NCBI RefSeq assembly: GCF_013343715.1
Contig: NZ_JABUNR010000016.1
Coordinates: forward strand, 1-64,000
Direction of reading: 5' to 3'
Length of the DNA: 64,000 bases
Source of the DNA: Mesobacillus harenae
GTDB lineage: Bacteria; Bacillota; Bacilli; Bacillales; Cytobacillaceae
Below, piece by piece: positions 35,711-44,088 of this stretch. Made by a program: the position numbers and the translations under genes. The notes beneath the pieces are model-generated. The model was not told the origin of the DNA, ran no database searches, and saw only the letters and a program-made list of their open reading frames with translations. Each line of letters opens with the position of its first letter. Position 1 is the stretch's first letter.

Positions 35711-37216
35711 TTAAGAATTAATTGGTTTTCCAGTATACTCGGAAGTTTCATCACTCAATGCCTCTAAAAGCTGCTCAACCTCTTCTGGAACAGGCTCGTT
35801 TCTATTCAGCCAACCCATGCCTATAAAGGTAATCAGAGAGACTGCCAGTGGTGCTGAGATACTGATAGACTGAGCAACATCTGTGATTCCATATTTGAAT
35901 ACAATAAAGGTGATTAAGCCTGCAATAATGGATCCAATTGCTGCAGACGAATTACTATGTTTAAATGCAGGCAATAATCCAAGTAACATTGGTATGGAGA
36001 CCGGCCCTACTAATGCAGCGAACCAAGAAATAATCAGGCCCAGGACACCCCCAAAGTAATCTGCATTCATACCTAAGATCAAAGTTAACCCAGTAAAGAT
36101 GAGCGTAATAATTCGTGCCAGTTTAAGGGATTGTTTTTTGTCCAAATTCCTTACTTTACTTGAGATAGCTGGAAGAATATCCTTCGTAATAACAGCTGAT
36201 ACTGTATTAATATCCCCGGAAGTCATAGACATTGTAGCAGCAAACAGCCCTGCCAGAACTAAGCCTACTAAACCTACAGGTAAGAATTCCTGTGTCATTA
36301 TAGAGTAAACCTGGTTTGGATCTTCTAAGTTTGGAAAGAAAATTGGTGATGCCCACATAGGGAAAAACATGATCAGCGGCCAAATCAAGTATAAAACGCC
36401 TGAGAAAAGTGCAGCTTTCTTAGCTTCAGGACCAGATGGAGATGCGATGTAGCGCTGCGCAAGATTCCATGTCCCTCCGTTATAACTGAAGAATGTAATG
36501 AAAATGAATGCGATAAAGAATGCAGCAGTATATGGTTCACGGAAGATATCTGCGTTCCCGGCCGGAAGTTCACTCCACATGGTGAAGATTGCACCAAACC
36601 CGCCGAGTTTAGACAAGACGATAAAGAACATAACAAGACCGGCAATGATTTGAACCACAAACTGAGCGAAATCATTCCAAACATCCGCCCATAATCCCCC
36701 GATCGTAATATAGAGTAAGGAAACCCCGCCAGAAATTAAGATCCCCGCAACAAGTGGTATTCCCGTAAATCCATTTAATAGAATGGCAATAGCAGTCCAT
36801 TTTGCCCCAACATCGAACAACTTTAAAATGACACCGCTCCAGGCCATTACTTGTTGAGTAGGCATATTATATCGAATGGATAAGTACTCAAGTGGTGATT
36901 CAATGTTCAATTTCATTCTCAATCGTGCCCATCTCGGAGCAATCAGATAAGCCCCAATCACAACACTGATTGTAATCGCGACTGCCCACCACATATAAAT
37001 TGTAAATCCAAAAGAATAGGCAATACCAGCATAGGCAGCAAAAACGACCCCACTATACCCTGATACATGGTGTGATGCCCCTGACAGCCACCAAGGAAGC
37101 TTTCCTCCAGCGACAAAGTAATCATCGGAACCCTTAATCTTCTTAAAAGACCATGCACCAATACCAACCATTAAAAGTAAATAGAGTATAATGACGACCC
37201 AATCTAATGAACCCAT
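35711..37216 (-). CDS. Sodium:solute symporter (SSS family)
   Basis: A 501-residue membrane protein with 13-14 helices of the SSS family. Conserved parts: LDWVVIILYLLLMVGIGAWSFKK, SDDYFVAGGKLPWWLSGASHHVSGYSG, GGLWADVWNDFAQF and GLFAATMSMTSGDINTVSAVITKDI. It resembles sugar or sialate symporters and is the entry transporter of the amino-sugar operon. The ATG at 37216 has GGAGGGAAAGGG ahead of it; a longer frame upstream runs across the divergent operator and is rejected. Confidence 0.9.
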   Translation of the reverse strand: MGSLDWVVIILYLLLMVGIGAWSFKKIKGSDDYFVAGGKLPWWLSGASHHVSGYSGVVFAAYAGIAYSFGFTIYMWWAVAITISVVIGAYLIAPRWARLRMKLNIESPLEYLSIRYNMPTQQVMAWSGVILKLFDVGAKWTAIAILLNGFTGIPLVAGILISGGVSLLYITIGGLWADVWNDFAQFVVQIIAGLVMFFIVLSKLGGFGAIFTMWSELPAGNADIFREPYTAAFFIAFIFITFFSYNGGTWNLAQRYIASPSGPEAKKAALFSGVLYLIWPLIMFFPMWASPIFFPNLEDPNQVYSIMTQEFLPVGLVGLVLAGLFAATMSMTSGDINTVSAVITKDILPAISSKVRNLDKKQSLKLARIITLIFTGLTLILGMNADYFGGVLGLIISWFAALVGPVSIPMLLGLLPAFKHSNSSAAIGSIIAGLITFIVFKYGITDVAQSISISAPLAVSLITFIGMGWLNRNEPVPEEVEQLLEALSDETSEYTGKPINS

Positions 37217-37288
37217 CCCTTTCCCTCCTCTTATATTTTTAGTTTCAGTGTGAAATTTAGGTTTTAAGTTCACCTCGCTTTTCGTATA

Positions 37289-37311
37289 ATTAGTCATAGT
37301 TTATGACTAAT
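37289..37311. promoter_or_regulatory. Operator candidate in the divergent symporter/ROK promoter
   Basis: ATTAGTCATA and TATGACTAAT, 10-bp arms with a GTT spacer. Perfect symmetry in the middle of the 170-bp divergent region suggests that the ROK protein controls both directions. Confidence 0.7.
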
Positions 37312-37384
37312 AAATTTAGAGAATGCTAACTTTTTACCTGAATTGTCAATATATTTAGAAATTTTATTTGCCGGGGTGAGATCG

Positions 37385-38515
37385 GTGCAGCAAAAAGGGA
37401 CGGCTATATTAAGGGAGATCAATCAAAAGAGTGTACTCTCTTATTTACGAAAACATAAAACCTGTTCGAGGATGGACTTGGTCAAAGCCTTAGGAGTTAG
37501 CAAGAATACAATTTCCTTAATCGTTGATCAGTTAGTCAAAGAAGGCATAGTACTCGATGTGGGGTTAGAAGAACAACAAGGTGCAGGCAGGCCGCGAAAG
37601 TTAATCACCATAGAACCAAGATCCTACATATCAATTGGTCTGTCCCTTACCAAAACAAAATGCACCTATTTCATCATGGATTTTTTTCTCGAAGTGATTA
37701 AAAAAGGTGAAATATCATTTCCCTCCGAACGGCTAGCGCCACAGATTGAGCAAATTATTGAACTAGCTAAACACCTGCAGGAAAAATATCCTGATAGCAT
37801 TGGGCTAAGCATCGCAATCCCTGGCTTAGTTGACCCCGACACAGGAATCGTACATGAATCGACTCATTCTCAATGGAAAAATATTAATATCAAAGAAACA
37901 CTTGAAAAAGTGATTTCTATCCCAGTGTATATTTTAAATACTGTTAAGGCTTCCGCTTTAGGGGCAATCGAGAAACTGTCAGGTTCTGACCTTTCAAGTG
38001 CTTTTTATATTCGGATCGAGGATGGTGTCGGAGGAGCTTTTATTATTAATAATAAAGTCCACAACGGGATTAGCTGGTCTGCAGGAGAATTGGGTCACAT
38101 TAGTGTAGAGCCTGATGGTCCACTTTGTAACTGTGGACAAAAGGGATGCTTAGAGACACTGATTAGTCTGCCAGTATTTAAGAAAACAACCATGCAAATG
38201 AATCAAGATCTTTTCAGTGACGGTAGTTTAAACCTAGAGAAATTCTCAGATCCTATTCAGAAGGTTCTCTCACAATATGGGATGTATCTCGGGATCGGTA
38301 TGACTCATATAATCCATCTTTTGAATCCGGAATCCATCATTATTGAGAGTCCTTATAATCAGGCAAAAGTCTTCAGAGAATCCACTTTATTTTCTATAAG
38401 CAGCAGAGCATTGACATTACCCTATAGCAACACCGATATCCAATTCATCCAGACTCCCTATTCATCAGCCTTTGGCGCAGGAGTGCATAGTGTATTGAGG
38501 TATGAGGAAGTTTAA
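37385..38515 (+). CDS. ROK-family (NagC/XylR-type) repressor
   Basis: A 376-residue regulator. The N-terminal winged helix (residues 15-65: VLSYLRKHKTCSRMDLVKALGVSKNTISLIVDQLVKEG) is followed by a ROK sugar-binding domain. Its signatures are EDGVGGAFIINNKVHNGISWSAGELGHI and the zinc cluster CNCGQKGCLE. With an HTH present it is a repressor rather than a kinase. The GTG at 37385 is favoured by GGGGTGAG 5 bases upstream. It is divergent from the symporter operon, which it most likely represses until the amino sugar is present. Confidence 0.9.
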   Translation: MQQKGTAILREINQKSVLSYLRKHKTCSRMDLVKALGVSKNTISLIVDQLVKEGIVLDVGLEEQQGAGRPRKLITIEPRSYISIGLSLTKTKCTYFIMDFFLEVIKKGEISFPSERLAPQIEQIIELAKHLQEKYPDSIGLSIAIPGLVDPDTGIVHESTHSQWKNINIKETLEKVISIPVYILNTVKASALGAIEKLSGSDLSSAFYIRIEDGVGGAFIINNKVHNGISWSAGELGHISVEPDGPLCNCGQKGCLETLISLPVFKKTTMQMNQDLFSDGSLNLEKFSDPIQKVLSQYGMYLGIGMTHIIHLLNPESIIIESPYNQAKVFRESTLFSISSRALTLPYSNTDIQFIQTPYSSAFGAGVHSVLRYEEV

Positions 38516-38610
38516 TTCAACAAAGAAGTGCATTAACACTTCTCCCTTGGGCTTAGAATTGGAAACCAATAGTGCAAACAGGAAAATGTTGGTGTTTGAA
38601 CATACAACGG

Positions 38611-38654
38611 AAACCATCCTAAGTTTTATTAGCCAAGGATGGTTTTCTATTTTT
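38611..38654 (+). terminator. Terminator of the ROK repressor gene
   Basis: AAACCATCCT pairs with AGGATGGTTT, followed by TCTATTTTTT. Confidence 0.75.
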
Positions 38655-38702
38655 TCGGCTGAACTTCCCCCTGCAGCTGTTTACCAAACCATTTCGACAA
38701 TC

Positions 38703-38734
38703 TTGTGAAACAAGGTTAATCGGGAAGTAGGCAC
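38703..38734 (+). repeat. REP-like repeat copy I (degenerate)
   Basis: TTGTGAAACAAGGTTAATCG then GGAAGTAGGCAC; GAC is deleted from the GTGACAGGCAC end. Confidence 0.8.
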
Positions 38735-38942
38735 TTTCTTAATCTCACTTTTAAGTGAATAGCCCTTGTCTCGGAGGGGTGAATCGAGGTTAAATGATAT
38801 AAAGCAATCCTAAAGTCCCTATGTATTTTCAAGTTATATATTCAAGATATGGAAGATTTGGTTTTTTCTAATTGATAAATGAATAGTTCTAAAATACTAT
38901 ATAAAAGTATAAATAAAAAATTAGTTAAAGTTGGGGGATCCT

Positions 38943-39419
38943 ATGAAATTTAGAAATATACTTGTATCTTTATCATTTATTGCACTTCTTTTAACTCTTA
39001 CTGGATGCAGTTCTACCTTGGATGTGGTTAAGGCAGCACTGGCCAAAAAATCAGCAGAAGTCTACATTAACGACATAGAAATTTCTGAAGGTATTAAAAA
39101 TCCTAGTAATTTATTAGTAGTTTTATATGTAAGTGTGAAAAATACAGGTGATGCAGAGCTGCTGGTTAACCCTGCACAATTTTCTCTCGCAACTTCTGAT
39201 GGTTTGGTTGGCAACAGGCATGATACATATAAATATGATGGATGGGACACTTTACGATCGGAACATATCCATTCTAAACAGCGAAAAGAAGGTGCCATAT
39301 TTTTTGAAATACCCTACTCTGATATTTATACCTTGACTTATAATAAAAATGGTTCCGCCGAGTTTAACATTCCTTCAGATATTGATTTATTTAAACCTCT
39401 TATGCAAAATGTAGACTGA
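38943..39419 (+). CDS. Small lipoprotein, DUF4352-like beta-sandwich
   Basis: A 158-residue lipoprotein with lipobox Leu-Thr-Gly-Cys (residues 18-21). The mature part is an immunoglobulin-like fold of the DUF4352 or telomeric-repeat-binding-factor type: VYINDIEISEGIKNPSNLLVVLYVSVKNTGDAELLV, then EGAIFFEIPYSDIYTLTY. Such proteins bind to the envelope; the function is not known. The ATG at 38943 is preferred because GGGGGATCC lies upstream. Monocistronic. Confidence 0.75.
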   Translation: MKFRNILVSLSFIALLLTLTGCSSTLDVVKAALAKKSAEVYINDIEISEGIKNPSNLLVVLYVSVKNTGDAELLVNPAQFSLATSDGLVGNRHDTYKYDGWDTLRSEHIHSKQRKEGAIFFEIPYSDIYTLTYNKNGSAEFNIPSDIDLFKPLMQNVD

Positions 39420-39426
39420 TAACATC

Positions 39427-39459
39427 ACACTCTTCCTTGATTATGGAGGAGTTTTTTTG
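39427..39459 (+). terminator. Terminator of the DUF4352-like gene
   Basis: ACTCTTCC pairs with GGAGGAGT, followed by seven T. Confidence 0.75.
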
Positions 39460-39690
39460 ATCAGTTCTTTAGCAACTGATACAAACAATTCAACTTCTTT
39501 GCTCCTAATCTAATGGAACAACTGATATCTTATTTCATAACAATTTTGCTTTTTAGCAGTTTCCCTGAGATTTGATTCAGCTAGAAATACTATAGCGCTT
39601 AGCACTTCTTCCTCCTTTGCCGAGTGACGAAGGTTTCACAGTTGTGCTTTTACACAAATTAAAAATTATAAATATAGAGCGAATGGCACA
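39460..39690. other. Intergenic sequence upstream of bioY
   Basis: About 230 A/T-rich bases with no recognisable gene or hairpin before the BirA-like site. Confidence 0.4.
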
Positions 39691-39693
39691 TAT

Positions 39694-39723
39694 TTGTTAA
39701 CTAAAAAAATATTAGGTTGACAT
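39694..39723. promoter_or_regulatory. BirA operator-like site and bioY promoter
   Basis: TTGTTAACT and AGGTTGACA, an inverted pair separated by about 12 bases, agree with the biotin-repressor operator TGTTAAC...GTTGACA type. TTGACA (39717-39722) also fits a -35 box, with TATTCT 18 bases on as -10. Binding would block the promoter when biotin is plentiful. Confidence 0.75.
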
Positions 39724-39778
39724 AAAATATTCAGAAAGTTTATTCTGTTCTTATACCAATAAAAAGGAGCTAGCTGAT

Positions 39779-40369
39779 ATGAAATTAAGAACGATAGACT
39801 TAACACTTGCGGCAATGTTCGTTGCCCTTATGGCTGTGGGAGCCAACATTACTTCTTTTGTGCCATTTATGACTGTAGGCGGGGTGCCAATTACTCTCCA
39901 AACCTTCTTTGCACTTCTCGCCGGGCTAATTCTAGGCGCCAGGTTAGGAGCCATATCAATGACTGTTTATGCGGCTGTTGGATTAGTTGGCGTTCCTGTT
40001 TTTGCTAAATTCGGCGCTGGATTCTCTACTATTATCAGCCCAACATTTGGCTTCATTTTATCCTTCATTATTGCCGCTTATGCTGCTGGCAAAATAGTTG
40101 AAAAGAACCGGACATTGCCAGCATTTATTGCTGCAGCATTGACAGGACTGGTTATCAACTATGTTCTCGGAACGAACTGGATGTATTTTGCCTATAAGCT
40201 ATGGGCTGCAGCTCCTGATGGATTCACTTATACAATGGCATGGCTGTGGATGGTTGTGCCGCTGCCAAAAGATATTATCCTTGCCGTATTCGCAGGTATG
40301 ATGGCTCACAGACTTGAAAAGACTGTCCTTTCAAAAGGCAGCTTCAGTTTTTTAAGAAAAGCAGCTTAA
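39779..40369 (+). CDS. bioY: Biotin transporter substrate-binding subunit BioY
   Basis: A 196-residue six-helix ECF S-component. It has the BioY features MAVGANITSFVPFMTVGGVPITLQTFFALLAGLILGARLG and the conserved GLPVFA-like GVPVFAKFGAG stretch. It binds biotin and works with a shared ECF energising module. The Shine-Dalgarno AAAAAGGAG lies about 10 bases before the ATG. A biotin-repressor site precedes it, and bioB follows 26 bases later. Confidence 0.95.
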   Translation: MKLRTIDLTLAAMFVALMAVGANITSFVPFMTVGGVPITLQTFFALLAGLILGARLGAISMTVYAAVGLVGVPVFAKFGAGFSTIISPTFGFILSFIIAAYAAGKIVEKNRTLPAFIAAALTGLVINYVLGTNWMYFAYKLWAAAPDGFTYTMAWLWMVVPLPKDIILAVFAGMMAHRLEKTVLSKGSFSFLRKAA

Positions 40370-40394
40370 TAAATTTTATTGAAAGAGGGGCTTC

Positions 40395-41390
40395 ATGATG
40401 GGAAACTGGAAGGAACTTGCTCTTAATGTACTTGATGGCCAAGAGCTTACTGATGAGGAAGCAATAAGTATACTCGAATGTCCTGATGAAGAACTGCTTG
40501 AACTGCTGCAAGGAGCCTATACGATTCGCCGCCACCACTACGGCAATAAGGTAAAGCTGAACATGATCATTAATACAAAGTCTGGATTATGTCCCGAAAA
40601 CTGCGGCTATTGCGCCCAGTCCACCCTTTCTACTGCACCTATCCAAAAGTACCGGATGGTTGACAAGGAAACAATCCTTAAAGGAGCGGAGCAGGCTTAC
40701 GCTTTAAACGCAGGTACCTATTGCATCGTTGCTAGCGGCCGGGGTCCCAGCGATAAAGAAATCGACACCGTAACTTCAGCTGTTCTGGAAATCAAGGATA
40801 AGTATGGCCTGAAAGTCTGCGCCTGCCTCGGAATCCTGAATCCTTCACAGGCAAGCAGGCTTAAAGAAGCAGGAGTGGATCGATACAATCATAATCTCAA
40901 CACCTCAGAAAACCATCATGAAGCTATTACCACGTCGCATACATATCAGGACAGAGTGAATACAGTCGAGGTAGTCAAGAACTCGGGAATTTCCCCATGT
41001 TCAGGTGTCATCGTCGGAATGAAGGAAACAGCACAGGATGTCGTTGATATGGCAAGGAGCCTGAAAATACTGGACGCCGACTCTATCCCTGTCAATTTTC
41101 TTCATGCTATAGATGGCACTCCGCTTGAAGGCGTCAGCGAACTGAGTCCGCGTTACTGCTTAAAGGTTCTATGCTTAATGCGCTTTATCAACCCTTCAAA
41201 GGAAATCAGAATTTCAGGCGGGAGAGAAGTCAATCTTCGGAGTCTCCAGCCATTGGGCCTATACCCTGCGAATTCCATTTTTGTTGGTGACTATTTAACA
41301 ACGGCAGGCCAGGAGAGCACGGCCGACCACAAAATGCTTGCCGATCTTGGCTTTGAAATTGAATTTGCAAAAGAAGAAATCACGACCTAA
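40395..41390 (+). CDS. bioB: Biotin synthase BioB
   Basis: A 331-residue radical SAM enzyme that inserts sulfur into dethiobiotin. The CxxxCxxC cluster (Cys66, Cys70, Cys73 in GLCPENCGYCAQ) binds the 4Fe-4S centre. Further conserved blocks are YNHNLNTSENHHEAITTSHTYQDRV and PVNFLHAIDGTPLEG. Other biotin biosynthesis genes (bioW, A, F, D) are not in the window; the pair bioY-bioB would allow uptake of biotin or precursors plus the last synthesis step. GAGGGG precedes the tandem ATG codons; either could be the start. Confidence 0.95.
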   Translation: MMGNWKELALNVLDGQELTDEEAISILECPDEELLELLQGAYTIRRHHYGNKVKLNMIINTKSGLCPENCGYCAQSTLSTAPIQKYRMVDKETILKGAEQAYALNAGTYCIVASGRGPSDKEIDTVTSAVLEIKDKYGLKVCACLGILNPSQASRLKEAGVDRYNHNLNTSENHHEAITTSHTYQDRVNTVEVVKNSGISPCSGVIVGMKETAQDVVDMARSLKILDADSIPVNFLHAIDGTPLEGVSELSPRYCLKVLCLMRFINPSKEIRISGGREVNLRSLQPLGLYPANSIFVGDYLTTAGQESTADHKMLADLGFEIEFAKEEITT

Positions 41391-41544
41391 TATTTAAATC
41401 AGCTGAACTTTACGAGATGTTTTTACACACTCAACCAAATAATTGGGAAATAATATTACAGATTATAGACATTTCCTGCCACATAACTGCCGCTTTGGAA
41501 ATACACTACACTAGCATTACGTCTATAAGTGAACTTCATGCACC
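41391..41544. other. Sequence after bioB
   Basis: About 150 bases with no convincing terminator for bioB; possible transcript end within the following repeat. Nothing else recognised; 41736-41900 is likewise plain. Confidence 0.3.
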
Positions 41545-41735
41545 TTGATTGAAGCGGAGGGCAGTCGACTCCTCAAAAGTGCCTTCGCATTTTTTCGTGC
41601 GTGGGTTAACAGGAGGATGCCCAATCAATGTTCTGCGGGAAAAGCAACAGCTAAAGATCCCGCAGGAAGCGGTTTTTCTTCCGAGGAAGCTGAAGTGTTG
41701 CACGAGGAAAGCGACTGCCTGAAGCGGAAATCACG
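41545..41735. repeat. Interspersed repeat family 2, copy 1 (with internal insertion)
   Basis: Starts TTGATTGAAGCGGAGGGCAG and ends CTGAAGCGGAAATCACG, the two arms of the roughly 130-bp palindromic unit seen at 58111. The middle is longer and diverged. A 95-codon open frame through it is accidental. Confidence 0.7.
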
Positions 41736-41903
41736 CCACTGTAAGGTTGCAGTATACTTCAATAGAGATAGAAAAAAGAGCAGTGATTCATACGAAACTA
41801 ACGGTTTTTTTGTTTTTTACATAAATTTATGAACACCTAAGAAATGTGGTGCTAATTCATATGCAGATTAAGACGATCACTTGTAAAACACTGATATAAC
41901 AAT

Positions 41904-41946
41904 AAAAAAAGCGATGATAATAATTGATAGGTTCATTACATCGCTA
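41904..41946 (-). terminator. Terminator of the VanZ-like gene
   Basis: AGCGATG (41910-41916) pairs with CATCGCT (41939-41945); on the minus strand seven T follow. Confidence 0.7.
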
Positions 41947-42060
41947 ATCATAATGGTCTTTATTGTTTGCTCCCTTTGAACTGAACCAGCTACTATGAGT
42001 TAGCGGGTTTTTAATATTCAGAAATGAAAGGATAGCGCAAAGAAAAACCCCTTGTCATTC

Positions 42061-42462
42061 CTATAATGTTATAAAGTATTGGATCTCATTAAAATAGAAT
42101 AGACCCAGAAATAGAGGAATTAGTACAATACTGTAAAAAGCAAACAGCTTGATTAGAGAGTGATTCCTGTATCTGATCATATAAAAAATGAGCAATGGTA
42201 TGAAAAGTCCAATTGTGACACCAAACATATTGGCAATTGCATCTAAAAATTCAGCACTTCTATGCGGTAAAAAATATTGTCGGTACTCTTCAACAATCCC
42301 AATAGCCACTAAAGCAAACCAAACAAAGCTTATATTTTGTTTGATCTTTTGGTGATCTGTTATCAGGATCATTACTGTTCCTAAAAGTATTGAGATTACT
42401 GCGTAACTTAAAAAATGCATTTGCTTGTCGACCCCAAAAATCAACTGATAATCTAGTACCAT
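42061..42462 (-). CDS. VanZ-like membrane protein
   Basis: A 133-residue protein with four hydrophobic segments. The motif DKQMHFLSYAVISILLG and later EEYRQYFLPHRSAEFLDAIANMFGVTIG are those of the VanZ family, found in teicoplanin resistance clusters and many bacilli; the biochemical role is unsettled. Start is uncertain: ATG at 42462 has GAGGGT 9 bases upstream; ATG at 42468 is nearly as good. Single gene with its own terminator. Confidence 0.8.
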   Translation of the reverse strand: MVLDYQLIFGVDKQMHFLSYAVISILLGTVMILITDHQKIKQNISFVWFALVAIGIVEEYRQYFLPHRSAEFLDAIANMFGVTIGLFIPLLIFYMIRYRNHSLIKLFAFYSIVLIPLFLGLFYFNEIQYFITL

Positions 42463-42866
42463 TTCCATCACCCTCACTATCAAAAGCTTAACCATAGCTA
42501 GTAATGATTAGACATAGTTTTCCGAAGATGACAGTGAATTAAGGTGTGCATGTTTTAAACTCTTAACATCCCCCTATATCACCAGACTAAAACCTGTTGA
42601 TTGACAGCGGTTGACCTCTAAATAGGTATTCTAAGACAACCACCTCTTACTTCCATAAGGCAAAGCCTCTGAAACAATAGTGACGTTTCTATATAGAGGT
42701 GGACCTCCATTTCATACTAATAAGAGGTGTAGCATTCACATCCTTTACTCTTTAAAAGCTCTTGTACGCTTCTTCCATTCTATGCAGGTAAATAATTCCT
42801 CTACTATTACAAACCAGACAAGCTTGTTATCTGACTGTTATTCTCGTCATCTATTTACTATCTCCC
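42463..42866. other. Intergenic region before the first yocH paralogue
   Basis: 400 bases without a gene. It contains scattered CCACCTCT-like repeats near 42640-42720, of which I can make no structure, and the promoter region at its right end. Confidence 0.3.
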
Positions 42867-42883
42867 TGTTCTTTTTCTGTAAA
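42867..42883 (+). promoter_or_regulatory. WalR-box-like direct repeat before yocH paralogue 1
   Basis: TGTTCT-N5-TGTAAA. The consensus is TGTWAH-N5-TGTWAH: the second half matches fully and the first half has one mismatch. The same element in the same relative place precedes paralogue 2. Confidence 0.6.
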
Positions 42884-42937
42884 AGTGTTTTGTTAATATA
42901 GGACACAGACAAGAAAAACCGACAGGAGGAAAACAAA

Positions 42938-43696
42938 TTGAAGCAAAAATTACTATCCCTAATCGTAACAGCAGCATTTTTGATCGCAGCCGGAACAACC
43001 GCACAAGCGGAACAAGTCGTCGTACATAAGGGAGACACTTTGTGGAATCTTTCCAACCAATACGGAGTCTCTGTCGAATCTCTAAAAAAATGGAACAACC
43101 TAAAAAGTGATGTTATTCATCCAAATGACCTTCTCGAAGTATCGCCTATCAAACATGTAAAGGTGCGGAGCGGCGATAATCTTTGGAATATAGCAAATGT
43201 CTATGGAGTTTCAGTAGATGATTTATTAAAGTGGAACGAGCTTGGTTCTGATTTAATTCACCCTGGTTTGAATTTAACTATATATACGGACTTACATAAT
43301 GAAGGAACCGTAGAAATAAAAGCAGTAAAAACAACCACCCAAGAGGCAGTACATAAACCAGCACCGGTTACTGCTGTAAAACAAAGCGTAGAACAAAAGC
43401 AGGCAGCCAAGGAAGTCATGGTCGAAGCAACAGCCTACACAGCTAGTTGTGAAGGATGTATCGGGATTACGAAAACAGGTGTCGATTTAATAGCAAATCC
43501 GGGTGCAAAAGTTATTGCGGTTGACCCATCTGTCATCCCTCTTGGTTCAAAGGTACACGTTGAAGGATATGGCTATGCAACTGCTGAAGATATTGGCGGA
43601 GCGATTAAGGGGAACCGAATTGACGTATTCATCCCTGAGCGTAATGACGCGTTAAAATGGGGAAGACAGCATGTAAAAGTAACGATTATTAACTAA
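42938..43696 (+). CDS. YocH-like cell-wall protein: two LysM domains and a 3D domain
   Basis: A 252-residue secreted protein. The signal peptide (1-24) ends AQA. Two LysM modules (about 26-69, VVVHKGDTLWNLSNQYGVSVESL; about 73-116, VRSGDNLWNIANVYGVS) bind peptidoglycan. The C-terminal 3D domain (about 160-252) has the three Asp of a MltA-like lytic fold in VIAVDPSVIPLGSKVHVEG, AEDIGGAIKG and IDVFIPE. The start is TTG with AGGAGGAAAAC upstream. YocH in Bacillus subtilis is controlled by WalRK, and a WalR-like box lies before this gene. It is about 75% identical by eye to the leftward copy at 45498. Confidence 0.88.
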   Translation: MKQKLLSLIVTAAFLIAAGTTAQAEQVVVHKGDTLWNLSNQYGVSVESLKKWNNLKSDVIHPNDLLEVSPIKHVKVRSGDNLWNIANVYGVSVDDLLKWNELGSDLIHPGLNLTIYTDLHNEGTVEIKAVKTTTQEAVHKPAPVTAVKQSVEQKQAAKEVMVEATAYTASCEGCIGITKTGVDLIANPGAKVIAVDPSVIPLGSKVHVEGYGYATAEDIGGAIKGNRIDVFIPERNDALKWGRQHVKVTIIN

Positions 43697-43702
43697 AAAC
43701 AG

Positions 43703-43727
43703 TGGCCCCCGATTTAGGGGGCTTTTC
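43703..43727 (+). terminator. Terminator of yocH paralogue 1
   Basis: GCCCCC and GGGGGC around GATTTA, followed by TTTTC. Confidence 0.8.
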
Positions 43728-43825
43728 TAATTTCATGAAATTCTCTATACCAGGAAAGCCCTTGGACAATAAGGAGTTTGACCTTTCTAGTAGGTGGTTA
43801 AAGTTATTGATTTAATCGCACTAGG

Positions 43826-43885
43826 TTGATTGGAACGGAAGGTGCGAGACTCCTGCGGGATCAGCGGGAAAGGTGTGACCCTCTT
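43826..43885. repeat. Interspersed repeat family 2, copy 2 (left half)
   Basis: TTGATTGGAACGGAAGGTGC followed by GAGACTCCTGCGGGATCAGC; the right half is missing. Confidence 0.75.
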
Positions 43886-43961
43886 AAGGAAAAAGGATGC
43901 CTCCCTGACATTAATCGGAGATGACAAACGGAAACAGAACCACCCACTTTATTACTATAAA

Positions 43962-43978
43962 GTTACAAGTTAGTAACA
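43962..43978 (-). promoter_or_regulatory. WalR box before ftsZ
   Basis: On the minus strand TGTTAC-TAACT-TGTAAC fits TGTWAH-N5-TGTWAH at every position. It lies 110 bases before the ftsZ start. In Bacillus subtilis the ftsAZ promoter and yocH are both WalR targets. Confidence 0.7.
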
Positions 43979-44088
43979 ACCCACAGGAAAGGACCGGCTG
44001 GAGCGAATTTTATTATATGATTATAGGATAGAGAAAAATGAAAGAGTTTGAATGGGGGAAATAAGAACAGAATTGGGGAGGAATAGGG

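Noticed and set aside
37217..37297. Longer N-terminus of the symporter
   Set aside because: It would cover the divergent operator and has no ribosome site; the ATG at 37216 has an excellent one.
37385..38515. ROK sugar kinase
   Set aside because: A clear N-terminal winged helix and the divergent operator indicate a repressor.
41545..41832. 95-codon open frame after bioB
   Set aside because: It lies in a copy of interspersed repeat family 2.
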